64,000 bases of DNA from SAR324 cluster bacterium (GCA_028281495.1 JANQJU010000049.1:62001-126000); one strand, 5' to 3'; counted from the stretch's first letter, positions 9,642 through 19,371 are shown. Notes: generated by a model not told the origin, from the sequence alone. Program-made: numbers and translations.

Positions 9642-11303
9642 ATGAGACGCCACAAGATCATGATTGTTGAGGACGAAAAACTCCTTGGCAAGAGCATTCA
9701 ACGTTTTTTATCGCATTATCACGATTGCACCCTGTTCACCGATGCGGAAAGTGCACAAGCGAGCCTGGAAACCGACGAGGTGGATATGGTGGTGAGCGAT
9801 ATTCGGCTTCCTGGCAAAAGTGGCATGGAATTGTTGCAATGGATTCGAGAAAAAAAAATGGAAATGCCCGTGATCATGATTACCGCTCATAGCAGTATTC
9901 GGAATGCAGTCGAAGCGATTCGGCATGGTGCTTCGGATTACATCACGAAGCCCTTGGATTTGACTGAGTTGGAATTTGCCATCCGCAAGGCGTTGGAAAC
10001 CCAAGAATTGCGTGAGGAAATTCATTACCATCGCCAAAAACAGCAAACCATGCCGAATGATAACTATTTGACGGGCAGCTCAATGTCCTCGCAAGAGATC
10101 GAGTCGGTCATGCAACGGTTGATTCAAGTGGAAGAGCAGACTGGAGAGACCCCGTCTTTGTTGATCACTGGCCCTACCGGAACTGGCAAAAGTGCGTTAG
10201 CCCGTCGTTTGCACCAGCAATCTCCCCGTGCAGAAGGGCCTTTTATTGAACTGAATTGCACCGCCGTCACGGAATCGATGTTTGAGTCGGAACTGTTCGG
10301 ACACGAAAAAGGGGCGTTCACTGGAGCCGCGGGCAAGCGGATCGGTTTATTCGAATTAGCTCATGGAGGGACTCTATTTTTGGATGAGGTGGGGCACGCT
10401 CCACTTTCGATCCAAGCCAAGTTGCTGCTTGCCATCGAGAATAAAAAAATTCGTCGCGTGGGAGGCAATCAAGAAATCACAGTCAATGTTCGTTTGATCG
10501 CTGCCACCAACCTCGATTTACAAACAGCCTTTCAGGAAGGCCATTTTCGGGAAGACTTGTATCATCGTCTCGCATTGATCCATCTGCGGATTCCTGCATT
10601 GAGCGAGCGACTAGAAGACATCCGCCCCTTAGCTCAGTTTTTTCTGCAAAAAGCCAAAACCAAATACAAGTGCGAAGGAGCGTTTCTCAGTGATCGAAAC
10701 TTAGAAGAGTTGGAACAGTACTCGTGGCCCGGAAATATTCGGGAATTGAGCAACGAAATCGAGCGAAGTGTGCTGCTATACAATGGACGTGAACTTCGAT
10801 TCGACTACCTGTTCCAGCTTACTGAAGGACTGCCTACTGCTAAGGCTAAGGCTCAAGGAGGCACCTCAATCAGTGATTCGCGTTCCGATGCCGCTGCTTC
10901 GGCAAAGTCTTCTTCGATAAATCCTTCTCCTGAATTGGTGAATGAGACACCGTTTTTACAATTGCCTCCCGAAGGTTTGGATCTAGCTACCCTAGAAACC
11001 CGCATCTTGGAACAGGCCGTGTTGCAAACGAACCACAATGTGGCAGAGGCGGCAAAGCTTTTACACGTGAGTCGGGAAACCTTACGTTATTATTTGGAAA
11101 AATACGCTATCGATCAGGATCATTTAACGGGATGGCCGCAGTCTATTCCGCGAGAAGGGATTCCCTTTGACCAAGTAGAGAAGATTGTGATTGAACAGGC
11201 CTTGCAACGCACCAAAGGCAACGTGACTGGAGCGGCTCGATTGCTCAACAGCAATCGAGACATCTTGCGTTACCGTATCGAAAAATACCGTTTGAGCGAA
11301 TAA
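9642..11303 (+). CDS. NtrC-family sigma-54 response regulator with two FIS-type HTH domains
   Basis: A 553-aa regulator; the ATG at 9642 has AAGGAG at spacing five. Receiver: acidic pair in IVEDE, phosphorylation site Asp53 (VVSDIRLPGKSG), Thr in ITAHS, Lys in YITKPLD. AAA+ domain: Walker A GPTGTGKS (177-184), the sigma-54 contact loop GAFTGA (224-229), Walker B GGTLFLDEVG, and the ATNLDLQ and WPGNIREL motifs. The C-terminus has two FIS/HTH_8-like segments instead of one: LETRILEQAVLQTNHNVAEA...VSRETLRYYLEKY and VEKIVIEQALQRTKGNVTGA...SNRDILRYRIEKY. Its kinase is probably the one at 7684. Targets are not evident. Confidence 0.92.
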   Translation: MRRHKIMIVEDEKLLGKSIQRFLSHYHDCTLFTDAESAQASLETDEVDMVVSDIRLPGKSGMELLQWIREKKMEMPVIMITAHSSIRNAVEAIRHGASDYITKPLDLTELEFAIRKALETQELREEIHYHRQKQQTMPNDNYLTGSSMSSQEIESVMQRLIQVEEQTGETPSLLITGPTGTGKSALARRLHQQSPRAEGPFIELNCTAVTESMFESELFGHEKGAFTGAAGKRIGLFELAHGGTLFLDEVGHAPLSIQAKLLLAIENKKIRRVGGNQEITVNVRLIAATNLDLQTAFQEGHFREDLYHRLALIHLRIPALSERLEDIRPLAQFFLQKAKTKYKCEGAFLSDRNLEELEQYSWPGNIRELSNEIERSVLLYNGRELRFDYLFQLTEGLPTAKAKAQGGTSISDSRSDAAASAKSSSINPSPELVNETPFLQLPPEGLDLATLETRILEQAVLQTNHNVAEAAKLLHVSRETLRYYLEKYAIDQDHLTGWPQSIPREGIPFDQVEKIVIEQALQRTKGNVTGAARLLNSNRDILRYRIEKYRLSE

Positions 11304-11444
11304 ATGTGGATGGTATTTGTTTTGCGTCATTCTTTTTGATGATTTTATGGCTAAAGTTGGCAGTGAAACTTAGCGTTAGAAATGAAATTTAACATCTCTA
11401 ACAATATTGTTCATGTAATCAAGATGACATTTCAATGAGGAGTT

Positions 11445-12674
11445 ATGAAGATTCGAAATAAAATCACGCTAGGCTATGTGGCTGTGGCCTTGCTAGTCGG
11501 CATTGTGGGGGTGGTTGCCTCGGTGCTGATGGAAGCCATCGAAGAAAAATTCGATGAGGTTTCTTATGAGATGCTGCCGGTGATCGAGGCATTGGAACAA
11601 CTGCAAGTTCGAGGGTTGCAGGTGACAAATGCTGCCATGAATTACGGATTGATTGCTACAGAGATTCGCAACCTACCTCCTGGCTTAGTCGATGCTGAGA
11701 GACAGCAGGAAGTCTTAGAAGAAGAATTGGAGGAATTGGGCATCGAACCTTATGAGAAGGCCTTGCAACGATTTGAAGAATTAGCCGCTGAACATGCCCC
11801 AGAGTACGACGACTTTCTTGTGGAAATCCGGAGACTGGGAAACGAACTTTTACAGCAACGAGATCAGTTTATTAAAATGAAACAACAGGGTGTCACCGGG
11901 GAAGCGATGTTCGAAGCTGAAGAAGTGATGGAACAACGGGTCACAGCCTTCTTGGAATCTCTCGATCATACGCTTGAGCATGAAAAAGAAGAAGCCGACG
12001 AACTGCATGAGGAATTGGAAGAAACGATTGAAGATGCCATCAAAGCTTTCCTGACCACGGCAGCTGCAACGTTCGTGGGTTCAATTTTTTTGGGATTGTT
12101 GATTGCTCGAACTTTATCCTCTCCCATCATGCGACTGACTAAAGCCACCGCAGAAATCGCCAAAACCAAGTTTGACACTCGCGTGGACGTCCAATCGAGC
12201 GACGAAGTGGGAGAACTGGCTGCCAGTTTCAATCAAATGGTGGAAGACCTCAGCAAAACCACCGTTTCAAAAAACTACTTTGAAAGCATTGTGAACTCAA
12301 TGAACAACAGTTTGGTTGTTCTCACAGCAGACGGCATCATTCGCGAAGTCAATCAAACCACGTGTTATCAATTGGGCTATCACGCCGATGAGTTGCTCGG
12401 TCAGCCCTTTGATCTGATCATAGAAAAAGAAGTGTTGTTCCAAGAAGCCAATTCGGACGACGCTGTGGACTCACTCAGTTTCATTGGATTCATCAATAAC
12501 TTAGAAATCGCCTATCGCACTAAGGACGGGCAGCCGATCCCGGTCTTGTTTTCTGGAGCCACGATGACAGACGATGAAGGCAAAATCGGAGGATATGTGT
12601 GTGTGGCTCAAAACATTACGGAACTCAAACAACTAGGAGCGCAGTTGCATGGCAAAGGAAACAAAGAACAGTAA
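11445..12674 (+). CDS. Membrane sensor with four-helix ectodomain, HAMP and PAS, no output domain
   Basis: A 409-aa protein with GAGGAG before the ATG. Order: TM1 (about 8-28), a long helical, very Glu-rich extracytoplasmic region like a four-helix-bundle chemoreceptor sensor, TM2 (about 201-222), HAMP (LSSPIMRLTKATAEI...DEVGELAASFNQMVEDL), then PAS (SIVNSMNNSLVVLTADGIIREVN...FIGFINN...GYVCVAQNITELK). It stops just after the PAS domain where a kinase, cyclase or MCP signalling domain would normally begin. Its last 26 bases overlap the next gene, so the two are coupled and the next protein may be its partner. A truncated kinase is the alternative, but no kinase remnant follows. Confidence 0.85.
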   Translation: MKIRNKITLGYVAVALLVGIVGVVASVLMEAIEEKFDEVSYEMLPVIEALEQLQVRGLQVTNAAMNYGLIATEIRNLPPGLVDAERQQEVLEEELEELGIEPYEKALQRFEELAAEHAPEYDDFLVEIRRLGNELLQQRDQFIKMKQQGVTGEAMFEAEEVMEQRVTAFLESLDHTLEHEKEEADELHEELEETIEDAIKAFLTTAAATFVGSIFLGLLIARTLSSPIMRLTKATAEIAKTKFDTRVDVQSSDEVGELAASFNQMVEDLSKTTVSKNYFESIVNSMNNSLVVLTADGIIREVNQTTCYQLGYHADELLGQPFDLIIEKEVLFQEANSDDAVDSLSFIGFINNLEIAYRTKDGQPIPVLFSGATMTDDEGKIGGYVCVAQNITELKQLGAQLHGKGNKEQ

Positions 12675-13926
12675 AGAATCGGAAAATTATCCCTTGGAAT
12701 ATGTGGCTCGTGATTGGTCGCAAGTCAATCCTAAGAAAGGCTTGAGCCATCTCGAAGTGGATGAGTTGGACATCTCGCATTTGCCAGGGCTGGTGGATCA
12801 TTGGGACGGCGAATTGAAGAAGCGCAAAAAAGAAATTTTGGAATGGACGGATCGCACCACGATGCAGAAGGCCATGACCTACTTAGGGTCGAATGCAATG
12901 CCCAAAAAGGTGAGTGGCGAGGTGATCGCTGAATATTGTTCCGCTGTTCCTGTGACTAAGATGGTGCAAGCGCTGAAGAAAGATCCTTTGGACTATAAAA
13001 CACGAGTGCAATTGGTGGATTTTGTGGTGAGGAAAGAACAAGAATTGCCCGTAGAAGCCTATCGCGAATTATTGCTTCAAGTGACAGTGGCCAATCTATT
13101 TAATAAATACTCCGTGGAGGGAGTTCAGGTTGCCTTATCGGCGCAAACCACATACTTGAAACAGTTGCAGGGCAAGTGCCGACACAGCGAGCGAATGTGG
13201 ACCATGCAAGCAACGCAGCATGAAAAATCGAATAAAAATCCGGCTCCCAAATACAATGTAGAAGTTGTGAAGCCGTTTTTGGATCGTGCTGTGCAATTGA
13301 TCAACCGGTATCTCAATCATGTGATGAAAGGTGCAGACGGAGGAAAGGCCGCTTTTACCGGAATCTATAAGGTCCCCAACCTAAAGGATGTGTTGCTCAA
13401 TAAGAATGACGCAAAACAAAACGTCTACAGCAATATCCCACCGATTGTGCATCGATTGCGATACCACACGTTATTGTCTTCAGCCGCAGATGAACTTTCG
13501 GAACTTCTCATCAAAGTAGATAAACGGAAATCGCTTGGATACTTTTTAAAAGGACGCCTGAACATGAGTGCCTTGATACTCGGTTTGTGCCGTTATCAAG
13601 AAGGGGAAAATACCGCTGAGGATAAAAAAGAGATCCAACGGTTGTTCAAAGAAGCTTTCCACTACTACGAACAAGCCGTGAAAAACGCTGGAGGCTACTA
13701 CAAAGGCGGAAGCCAAGAACTCACCATGTTGCTGGAATACGTCAATACACTACGTTACTTCATCGACACTGTGGCCAAAGTGATTCGGTTGAAAGTTCCC
13801 CGTGGATGGGTGGTTGATAACCTCAGTCGTGCCAAAATGTTACTCAAACAAACCGAATCCGATGACCAACGTGTCATTCATGTTCTCGAAACCCTTGAGG
13901 AGGAACTCAAAAAATATCGAGGTTGA
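12649..13926 (+). CDS. Unknown 425-aa cytoplasmic protein coupled to HAMP-PAS sensor
   Basis: Not recognised. It starts inside the end of the HAMP-PAS gene, in another frame. No signal peptide or membrane segment. The N-terminal ~150 residues are charged (LSHLEVDELDISHLPGLVDHW; ELKKRKKEILEWTDRTTM), the middle carries a basic stretch (ATQHEKSNKNPAPKYN), and the C-terminal half is helical with amphipathic segments such as FKEAFHYYEQAVKNAGGYY. The overlap suggests the output or scaffold partner of the sensor, but that is inference from position only. Confidence 0.8.
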   Translation: MAKETKNSKESENYPLEYVARDWSQVNPKKGLSHLEVDELDISHLPGLVDHWDGELKKRKKEILEWTDRTTMQKAMTYLGSNAMPKKVSGEVIAEYCSAVPVTKMVQALKKDPLDYKTRVQLVDFVVRKEQELPVEAYRELLLQVTVANLFNKYSVEGVQVALSAQTTYLKQLQGKCRHSERMWTMQATQHEKSNKNPAPKYNVEVVKPFLDRAVQLINRYLNHVMKGADGGKAAFTGIYKVPNLKDVLLNKNDAKQNVYSNIPPIVHRLRYHTLLSSAADELSELLIKVDKRKSLGYFLKGRLNMSALILGLCRYQEGENTAEDKKEIQRLFKEAFHYYEQAVKNAGGYYKGGSQELTMLLEYVNTLRYFIDTVAKVIRLKVPRGWVVDNLSRAKMLLKQTESDDQRVIHVLETLEEELKKYRG

Positions 13927-13993
13927 AGAGACGCTCGACGATCTTAAAGAGATCTTTCGATAATTCGACCCGGTACCATAATCGGAGGCAAAC

Positions 13994-15022
13994 ATGTTTA
14001 TACCCAAAAAAAGTGATGAGAAGAATCAGATCGAGCAGCCAGAGGCGGGAAAATATACCTTGTATGGTTGGAAAAGAAGTTATTTTACCCGCAAATTGGA
14101 GGCTGCTTTGAAATTTTATGGGGCTTCCTATGAATTCCGACGAAAATCACAGGAAAATGGGCGTGAGATACAAACGAGGGCAGGCACTCATCAAGTTCCC
14201 GTTTTGCATACGCCAGAGAATTGGATGATCGCCGACACAACTCCGATCATGATGATGTTGGATAAGAGATTTCCGGGAAAATACATGTTTCCTGAGGGAG
14301 ACCTTGGAGTGCTTGTGCACCTAATAGAAGACTACTTTGATGAATGGATTGCAAGAACCGCAGTCCACTGGCGTTGGAACTATGAAGAAAATCACGAACT
14401 GTTGTCTTTAGATGCGGCTCACGGAAATGTTGAATATGCTCAACAAATTGCTTCTTGGGGAGTACGCGTCTGTCGAGCGACTGGCGTATCTTCTGAGATA
14501 CAAAAAAAAGAAGTTGAAAATGAATACAAGCGAATTCTCAATGCAGCCGAAAGTCAATTGCAAGAAACCAAGTACCTTCTTGGGAATCGCCCTACTGCCG
14601 TCGACTGTATTTTTCTAGCAGGACTCCAAGCCCACTTCAATTACGATCCTGCGCCGAAAAAGGCGATTCATTCGGATTATCCCCAAACTATCAAATGGTG
14701 TGAAATGCGAGCAGAACAATGGGATGGTACTGGTGAGCTAGCGGCCTTTCCCGAATCCACCCCATTTGCTCAATTTATTTTAAAAGAGATCGCTTCCACC
14801 TATCTACCTTTTGTAATAGAAAATCAGGTTGCACTAGCCAACAAACAGAAAGCGTTTGTGATTGAAATGTATGGGGAACAAGTCAGTTATCTCGCACGTC
14901 CTTACGTCGAACAATCCCGGCAGATGATTGTTCAAAGAATCCAAAATGATCTCACACATGACGAAAGAAAAAGGATTCATCAGTGGTTCAATGAGATTGC
15001 TTTGGCAGATATTTTAGGTTGA
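13994..15022 (+). CDS. Glutathione S-transferase-like protein
   Basis: A 342-aa protein, longer than a standard GST (about 200-230 aa). After a short charged tail, residues 20-95 form the thioredoxin-like domain: KYTLYGWKRSYFTRKLEAAL, GTHQVPVLHTP with the conserved cis-Pro, and MIADTTPIMMMLDKRFPG in the place of the usual glutathione-binding E/D-S motif. An all-helical C-terminal domain follows, with LLGNRPTAVDCIFLAGLQAHFNYDP, which corresponds to the GST N-cap segment. GGAGG lies before the ATG. The last ~90 residues extend past the normal GST end. A catalytic Cys at the start of helix 1 is not apparent. Substrate unknown. Confidence 0.75.
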   Translation: MFIPKKSDEKNQIEQPEAGKYTLYGWKRSYFTRKLEAALKFYGASYEFRRKSQENGREIQTRAGTHQVPVLHTPENWMIADTTPIMMMLDKRFPGKYMFPEGDLGVLVHLIEDYFDEWIARTAVHWRWNYEENHELLSLDAAHGNVEYAQQIASWGVRVCRATGVSSEIQKKEVENEYKRILNAAESQLQETKYLLGNRPTAVDCIFLAGLQAHFNYDPAPKKAIHSDYPQTIKWCEMRAEQWDGTGELAAFPESTPFAQFILKEIASTYLPFVIENQVALANKQKAFVIEMYGEQVSYLARPYVEQSRQMIVQRIQNDLTHDERKRIHQWFNEIALADILG

Positions 15023-15071
15023 AAACAAATAACTCTGAGACACCTCAATTAGGTTTCGGTAAAGATACGGT

Positions 15072-16127
15072 TCAACCCTTGCGATTCTCGGGATCTTTCT
15101 TTAACCATTCTTCATACGAATTGAGTATTTCTTTCTCCATAGCCTTCTGTTCCTCCATGTTTCCATGAGAAGCATGTCTGCCTGCCACCTGATGATAATA
15201 ATCATGGTTCCACTGCTTCGACCACTCATACGTATCTAAAAAAGTGGTTTTCGGATCTCTTAAAGTAAACCCCTGATTTAAAGCCTTCTGATTGCTCACT
15301 TTATGAAAGGATTCCCAATTCGGGAAACACAATCCCAATCCTCCTGGTGGAAAATGCCACTTGGAGAGAGTCATTACAAAGTCCATAGGCAAATAAACCA
15401 TTTCTACATCAACGCCGATAATCTCTTCACAAACGCGATAAAGATCGCCGGAGGTGAAAGGTTGATCGGGGCCTACTGTGTTGTAGGTGCCGCCCATTCT
15501 GTTTTTTGCCATTCTGACCGCCCATTCGCATAGGTCTCGTACATCGATCCATTGTACGGGGGTATTGGGATTACGAATACTGACGACTTTGCCACCATGT
15601 TGAAATCGCTCTAACCAATAGGTGATTCGACGAGTTATGTCATAGGGTCCCGTAATAACACCCGGTCGTAGAATCAAATGACTATTTGGCATCGTTTCCC
15701 GAAGTAGTATTTCACAAGCAAGTTTGTTTGAACCATACCCTTTGGTTTCTATGTTTTGATCCTCGGGGTTTTCATCGATTAAGGGGAGTTTTTCGGAATC
15801 CTCATTTAAGGTTTGACTTCCTTCGGTATTGTAAACGCTGACCGTCGATATCAGGACATACAGATCGGTTTTGTGTTTGAGTGCCTTTAATGAAGATCGG
15901 AGGACTCGTGGTATGTAACAACACGTATCAAAGACGACATCCCATTGAGTCGTTCCCAATTTGTCGAGATCGGCTTCTCGATCCCCAATAATCTGATGAA
16001 CCCCTTCGACAGGTTCGGTGTTGAGTTTTCCGCGATGGAAAATGGTTACCGAATGTCCATCTGCTAAAGCAGCCTTCACCAGCTGTCTGCCAACAAAAAG
16101 TGTTCCACCTAAAATGAGTAGGTTCAT
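15072..16127 (-). CDS. NAD(P)-dependent epimerase/dehydratase-like, extended SDR
   Basis: A 351-aa Rossmann-fold protein beginning MNLLILGGTLFVGRQLV, a GxxxxxG nucleotide loop, with FHRGK after beta-2 suggesting NADP preference. Further family signs: WDVVFDTCCYIPR, VLISTVSVYN, the catalytic-type GYGSNKLACE (YxxxK form), and LRPGVITGPYD. The C-terminal part contains the substrate-domain motif TPVQWIDVRDLCEWAVRM. GGAGG precedes the ATG. It is divergent from the serine hydrolase gene at 16262. The relatives I recall act on nucleotide sugars or are RNA-binding CSP41-like proteins; I cannot choose between these. Confidence 0.82.
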   Translation of the reverse strand: MNLLILGGTLFVGRQLVKAALADGHSVTIFHRGKLNTEPVEGVHQIIGDREADLDKLGTTQWDVVFDTCCYIPRVLRSSLKALKHKTDLYVLISTVSVYNTEGSQTLNEDSEKLPLIDENPEDQNIETKGYGSNKLACEILLRETMPNSHLILRPGVITGPYDITRRITYWLERFQHGGKVVSIRNPNTPVQWIDVRDLCEWAVRMAKNRMGGTYNTVGPDQPFTSGDLYRVCEEIIGVDVEMVYLPMDFVMTLSKWHFPPGGLGLCFPNWESFHKVSNQKALNQGFTLRDPKTTFLDTYEWSKQWNHDYYHQVAGRHASHGNMEEQKAMEKEILNSYEEWLKKDPENRKG

Positions 16128-16261
16128 ACTCGGCCTCCAATAATTCTATTAGGAATTTGAATATTTTTGATACATTGAGATGAAGTGTAACGAGACAGTT
16201 CTCTTTTAGCTTACTGATTACCGTCAATGGAATCGAATTATTCTTTTACCCTGAGGTCACG

Positions 16262-17980
16262 ATGAAAATTTATTTTCCAATGTTAGTGGTTCTTTTTTTG
16301 ATGACCCCGCTATCGCCAGTGTTATCCCAAACGATCACCTATGCTGATTTGATGGGCAGTTCTTCTCTTCAATCTCCGGTGGACGATAGTGCTTTTGCTC
16401 GGCCACACGATGCGGAGGGCGCTCTGCATCGTTTTCAAGGCAGGTTGAAAATTGATATCGCGTCCACCACAAATAGTGGAATGGAAGTCTGGCATAAATA
16501 TCTACCAGACGACCCTTTCGGAAACTTTCATCCTTTGCCCGGTTTTGACTTCGAATTCATTCAAGATGGTTCGCATCTGATTCCGGTCCGAAGAGGCTTG
16601 ATTTCTACCACGCACCCACTTTGGGATTACTTTATTGGTCCCGGTCGAGTCTGGTCAAATAAAAATGATCGTGGGTACTCACGGGCCGCATTCCCTTTTG
16701 CATTGGTCTCTCGATCCGTAAAATGTGCTCACAATGGAGTGATGACTTTTTTGTATAACGATCAAGAGGTATCTCAGGTTCAGTATCAAGTCACCCAGGA
16801 AACATGTCATTTTTGGAAGTTTGATCTGTGGGGAAGGTTATCAGCCAGTTATCATCCTCAACAAATTGCAGATGCCAAAATGCTAAAGGCAAATTACAAA
16901 CAGGAGTTGGCCAATCGTCTGCCTGTAAAACCTTATGCCGATTTTGCGAAAGATTTCCCCAAGGCCAACTTAGAAGCCTTCAGTGAAGGTCAACCTTTGG
17001 AACATCTGTCAACGCAGGGGATCTATTATCGAGGAGTGCATTACACTGATCATTGTGGAACCCGCTATGGAAAATATGCCTTTTGCGATTCAATGATGCT
17101 GACTTCTTTTTCGACTGCAAAAACAGCATTTCCGGGAGTGGCATTGATGGCACTTGCCCAAGACTATGGGCTTTCTGTCTTAGAACAAAAAATTGGAGAT
17201 TATCTCCCAGAAACCAAAAACTCGCCGGGAGACTGGAGCCAGGTCACCTTCAATCACGTCGTGGATATGAGCAGTGGCAACTACGATATGGAAATTCCGA
17301 TGGCAGATAGACCGCCAGGAAATTTTTATGAGGATTCCACCCATGATCAAAAACTCGCGAGTGCCCTCAGTTGGCCTCACAAGAGCACACCAGGATCGGT
17401 GTTTGTTTACCAAACTGCCGATACCTATATTTTGGTAACCGCTCTTACAGAATACTTGAAATCGAAGCAGGCTCCCGTTACGGACATTTTTAACTATGTC
17501 CTGGAAAAAGTGTATCGTCCTGCCAAGCTTCCACCCGATGCTTTATTTTCTGCAAGAACTCATGAAAACGGACAGATCAACAATGGGATGCCGATTGGAG
17601 GATATGGCCAGTGGTGGACGAAAGATGCGATTGTCAAACTGGCTAAACTGTTGCTAACAGACGGAGGAAAAATTGGAGGCAAACAAGTGCTTCATCCTCA
17701 GGTTCTGTCGGATACCATGCAGCAAAACCCAAAGGATCGAGGGGTGGATATGAAGTTTTACGGTTGGTGGTACAACAATGCTGCGTGGGCCTATCCCGTG
17801 CGCCGCCTAGAAGCGGATCTTTCCTGTGATGCTTGGGTGGTTGCCATGAGCGGAGTCAGTGGTATCCGTGTGTTGATGATGCCGAATGGGCTGATTTATT
17901 ACTACTTCAATGATTCGGAACAATATCCTTTCGCCGGAGCGATTCGGGAAGCCCACCAGGTCGAATCGTTTTGTCCATAG
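16262..17980 (+). CDS. Secreted serine hydrolase, class C beta-lactamase-like
   Basis: A 572-aa protein with a signal peptide (FPMLVVLFLMTPLSPVLSQ). The N-terminal ~230 residues are an unassigned domain (GSHLIPVRRGLISTTHPLWD; FALVSRSVKCAHNGVMTFLY). From about residue 230 it follows the class C/DD-peptidase fold: STAK at 284-287 is the SxxK motif with nucleophile Ser284, followed by the hydrophobic helix, LEQKIGDYLPE, VTFNHVVDMSSGNYD, and the late strand SGVSGIRVLMMPNG. It could be an esterase, peptidase or 6-aminohexanoate hydrolase-like enzyme; beta-lactam hydrolysis is not implied. It stands alone, divergent from the epimerase gene. Confidence 0.82.
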   Translation: MKIYFPMLVVLFLMTPLSPVLSQTITYADLMGSSSLQSPVDDSAFARPHDAEGALHRFQGRLKIDIASTTNSGMEVWHKYLPDDPFGNFHPLPGFDFEFIQDGSHLIPVRRGLISTTHPLWDYFIGPGRVWSNKNDRGYSRAAFPFALVSRSVKCAHNGVMTFLYNDQEVSQVQYQVTQETCHFWKFDLWGRLSASYHPQQIADAKMLKANYKQELANRLPVKPYADFAKDFPKANLEAFSEGQPLEHLSTQGIYYRGVHYTDHCGTRYGKYAFCDSMMLTSFSTAKTAFPGVALMALAQDYGLSVLEQKIGDYLPETKNSPGDWSQVTFNHVVDMSSGNYDMEIPMADRPPGNFYEDSTHDQKLASALSWPHKSTPGSVFVYQTADTYILVTALTEYLKSKQAPVTDIFNYVLEKVYRPAKLPPDALFSARTHENGQINNGMPIGGYGQWWTKDAIVKLAKLLLTDGGKIGGKQVLHPQVLSDTMQQNPKDRGVDMKFYGWWYNNAAWAYPVRRLEADLSCDAWVVAMSGVSGIRVLMMPNGLIYYYFNDSEQYPFAGAIREAHQVESFCP

Positions 17981-17997
17981 ATTTTGGTGACTCGCTG

Positions 17998-18432
17998 TTA
18001 AGCATTGATTTGTTGAAACAGGTTGGCAATTTCTTCGATGTGCCACTGTTCTGCAAGTTGCCCCTCGTTGAGTTTAAAAACATCAAATCCATGAATGTTC
18101 ACTGGGTTCCCCTTGGGAGGTATTCCAAATAGGGCTGCCTTGTGTGTTCCTGTAAAATTCCATCTCACAAGAATTCTATCATTTGGTAAAACCTCAGTGA
18201 ATTCAATCTCGTGTTGACCATCTGGGAAGGCCTCAGCGAGAGAAGCAAAGAAATCCAGCGTTGCCACGTAGTCTGATACTCCTTCTGGGACTTGGGCTGG
18301 ACGATCGTGGTCAATAAAATGAGCGGGAATGAATTGGCTTATTTGTTCTTTATCCAAAGGTCTTTGGTCCACTACTTGGAAAAATTGAAGGATAATAGCA
18401 GTTGGATTGGATGTTTGGCGGGTATCATTCAT
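17998..18432 (-). CDS. SnoaL-like polyketide-cyclase/ester-cyclase family protein
   Basis: A 144-aa cone-fold protein. Typical elements are FFQVVDQRPLD at the start, HFIDHDRP (His-Asp pocket residues), FPDGQHEIEFTEVLPNDRI, VRWNFTGTHKAALFGIPPKG, and GFDVFKLNEGQLAEQWHIEE near the end. GGAG lies eight bases before the ATG. It is followed upstream by the SDR gene on the same strand, 61 bases apart, so the two may be co-transcribed and both answer to the TetR regulator. The reaction is unknown. Confidence 0.85.
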   Translation of the reverse strand: MNDTRQTSNPTAIILQFFQVVDQRPLDKEQISQFIPAHFIDHDRPAQVPEGVSDYVATLDFFASLAEAFPDGQHEIEFTEVLPNDRILVRWNFTGTHKAALFGIPPKGNPVNIHGFDVFKLNEGQLAEQWHIEEIANLFQQINA

Positions 18433-18493
18433 CGTCGGTTCTCCATTGGTGATGCCTGCAATGAGGTTGAAAACTCGGTAAAAAGCAGAATTG

Positions 18494-19312
18494 TTAAGGT
18501 ACTATTCCAAACTTATTTTTTATCGTTTTGGTGAACTCACCATCACTGAGTGTTTGCCTTTGCCCAATCAAGTCTTGGGCATCGTTACCAATCACATATC
18601 TCAGTTGATCACTCCCATCGGTGGCAGCAGTGTATATTAATGCGGCAACTTGATCAGGGAGTAAGGCTTTGCGTCCCGATTCTTCAAAAAATTTAAAAAT
18701 GAGCGGAAGTAATCTTTGATACTCTGTTAAATTTTCATTGTTATAAAAAGTAAACGATCTCCCTGCAAAGTCAGTTGCCACTACTCCTGGTTCTATAACC
18801 TTCACTTTACAGCCAATGAGAGAAAGTTCGTGTTGTAAAGATTCTGAAATGCCTTCAATCGCAAATTTGGTTCCATTGTAAAGTGATCCAAGTGGAAAAC
18901 TCACTTTTCCTCCTACCGAAGAGACATTGATCAGAATACCACTTTGTTGCTTTCTAAAATGAGGTAAAATGGCTTTGGTCACTTCTAAAAGCCCGATCAC
19001 ATTCACGTCAAATTGACGTTTTATGATATCACTGGTAGCTGCTTCTAAAGGACCACAGGTTCCATAACCTGCGTTGTTTAACAGAACATCAATTTTCCCA
19101 AATTGTTTAACTCCAGCTTCGACAGCTAGCTGTATTGATTGGGAATCAAGTACATCTAAGCGTTCTACAAGGACAGAATCCAAGTTGGCGAATAATTTGC
19201 CATCCTCCGGGTTTCTCATCGTTGCAATAACGTTCCAGCCCTTGGATTGAAATAATTGAGCAGAGGACTTGCCGATTCCGCTACTTGCACCTGTGATGAA
19301 TATAGTTTTCAT
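18494..19312 (-). CDS. Short-chain dehydrogenase/reductase
   Basis: A 272-aa classical SDR with TGASSGIG cofactor loop, NNAGYG, the catalytic Ser in NVSSVGGKVSFPLGS and YNGTK (YxxxK). It is an NAD(P)-dependent oxidoreductase of unknown substrate. The N-terminus after the ATG at 19312 starts with the first beta strand (MKTIFITGAS). It lies divergent from a TetR-type regulator with two matching palindromes between them, so repression by that regulator is likely. Confidence 0.92.
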   Translation of the reverse strand: MKTIFITGASSGIGKSSAQLFQSKGWNVIATMRNPEDGKLFANLDSVLVERLDVLDSQSIQLAVEAGVKQFGKIDVLLNNAGYGTCGPLEAATSDIIKRQFDVNVIGLLEVTKAILPHFRKQQSGILINVSSVGGKVSFPLGSLYNGTKFAIEGISESLQHELSLIGCKVKVIEPGVVATDFAGRSFTFYNNENLTEYQRLLPLIFKFFEESGRKALLPDQVAALIYTAATDGSDQLRYVIGNDAQDLIGQRQTLSDGEFTKTIKNKFGIVP

Positions 19313-19371
19313 GGCGTTCTACCTTATTGGATTGAATCGATCTTATGGGATTGAGGTTGAATTTTTTTGGT

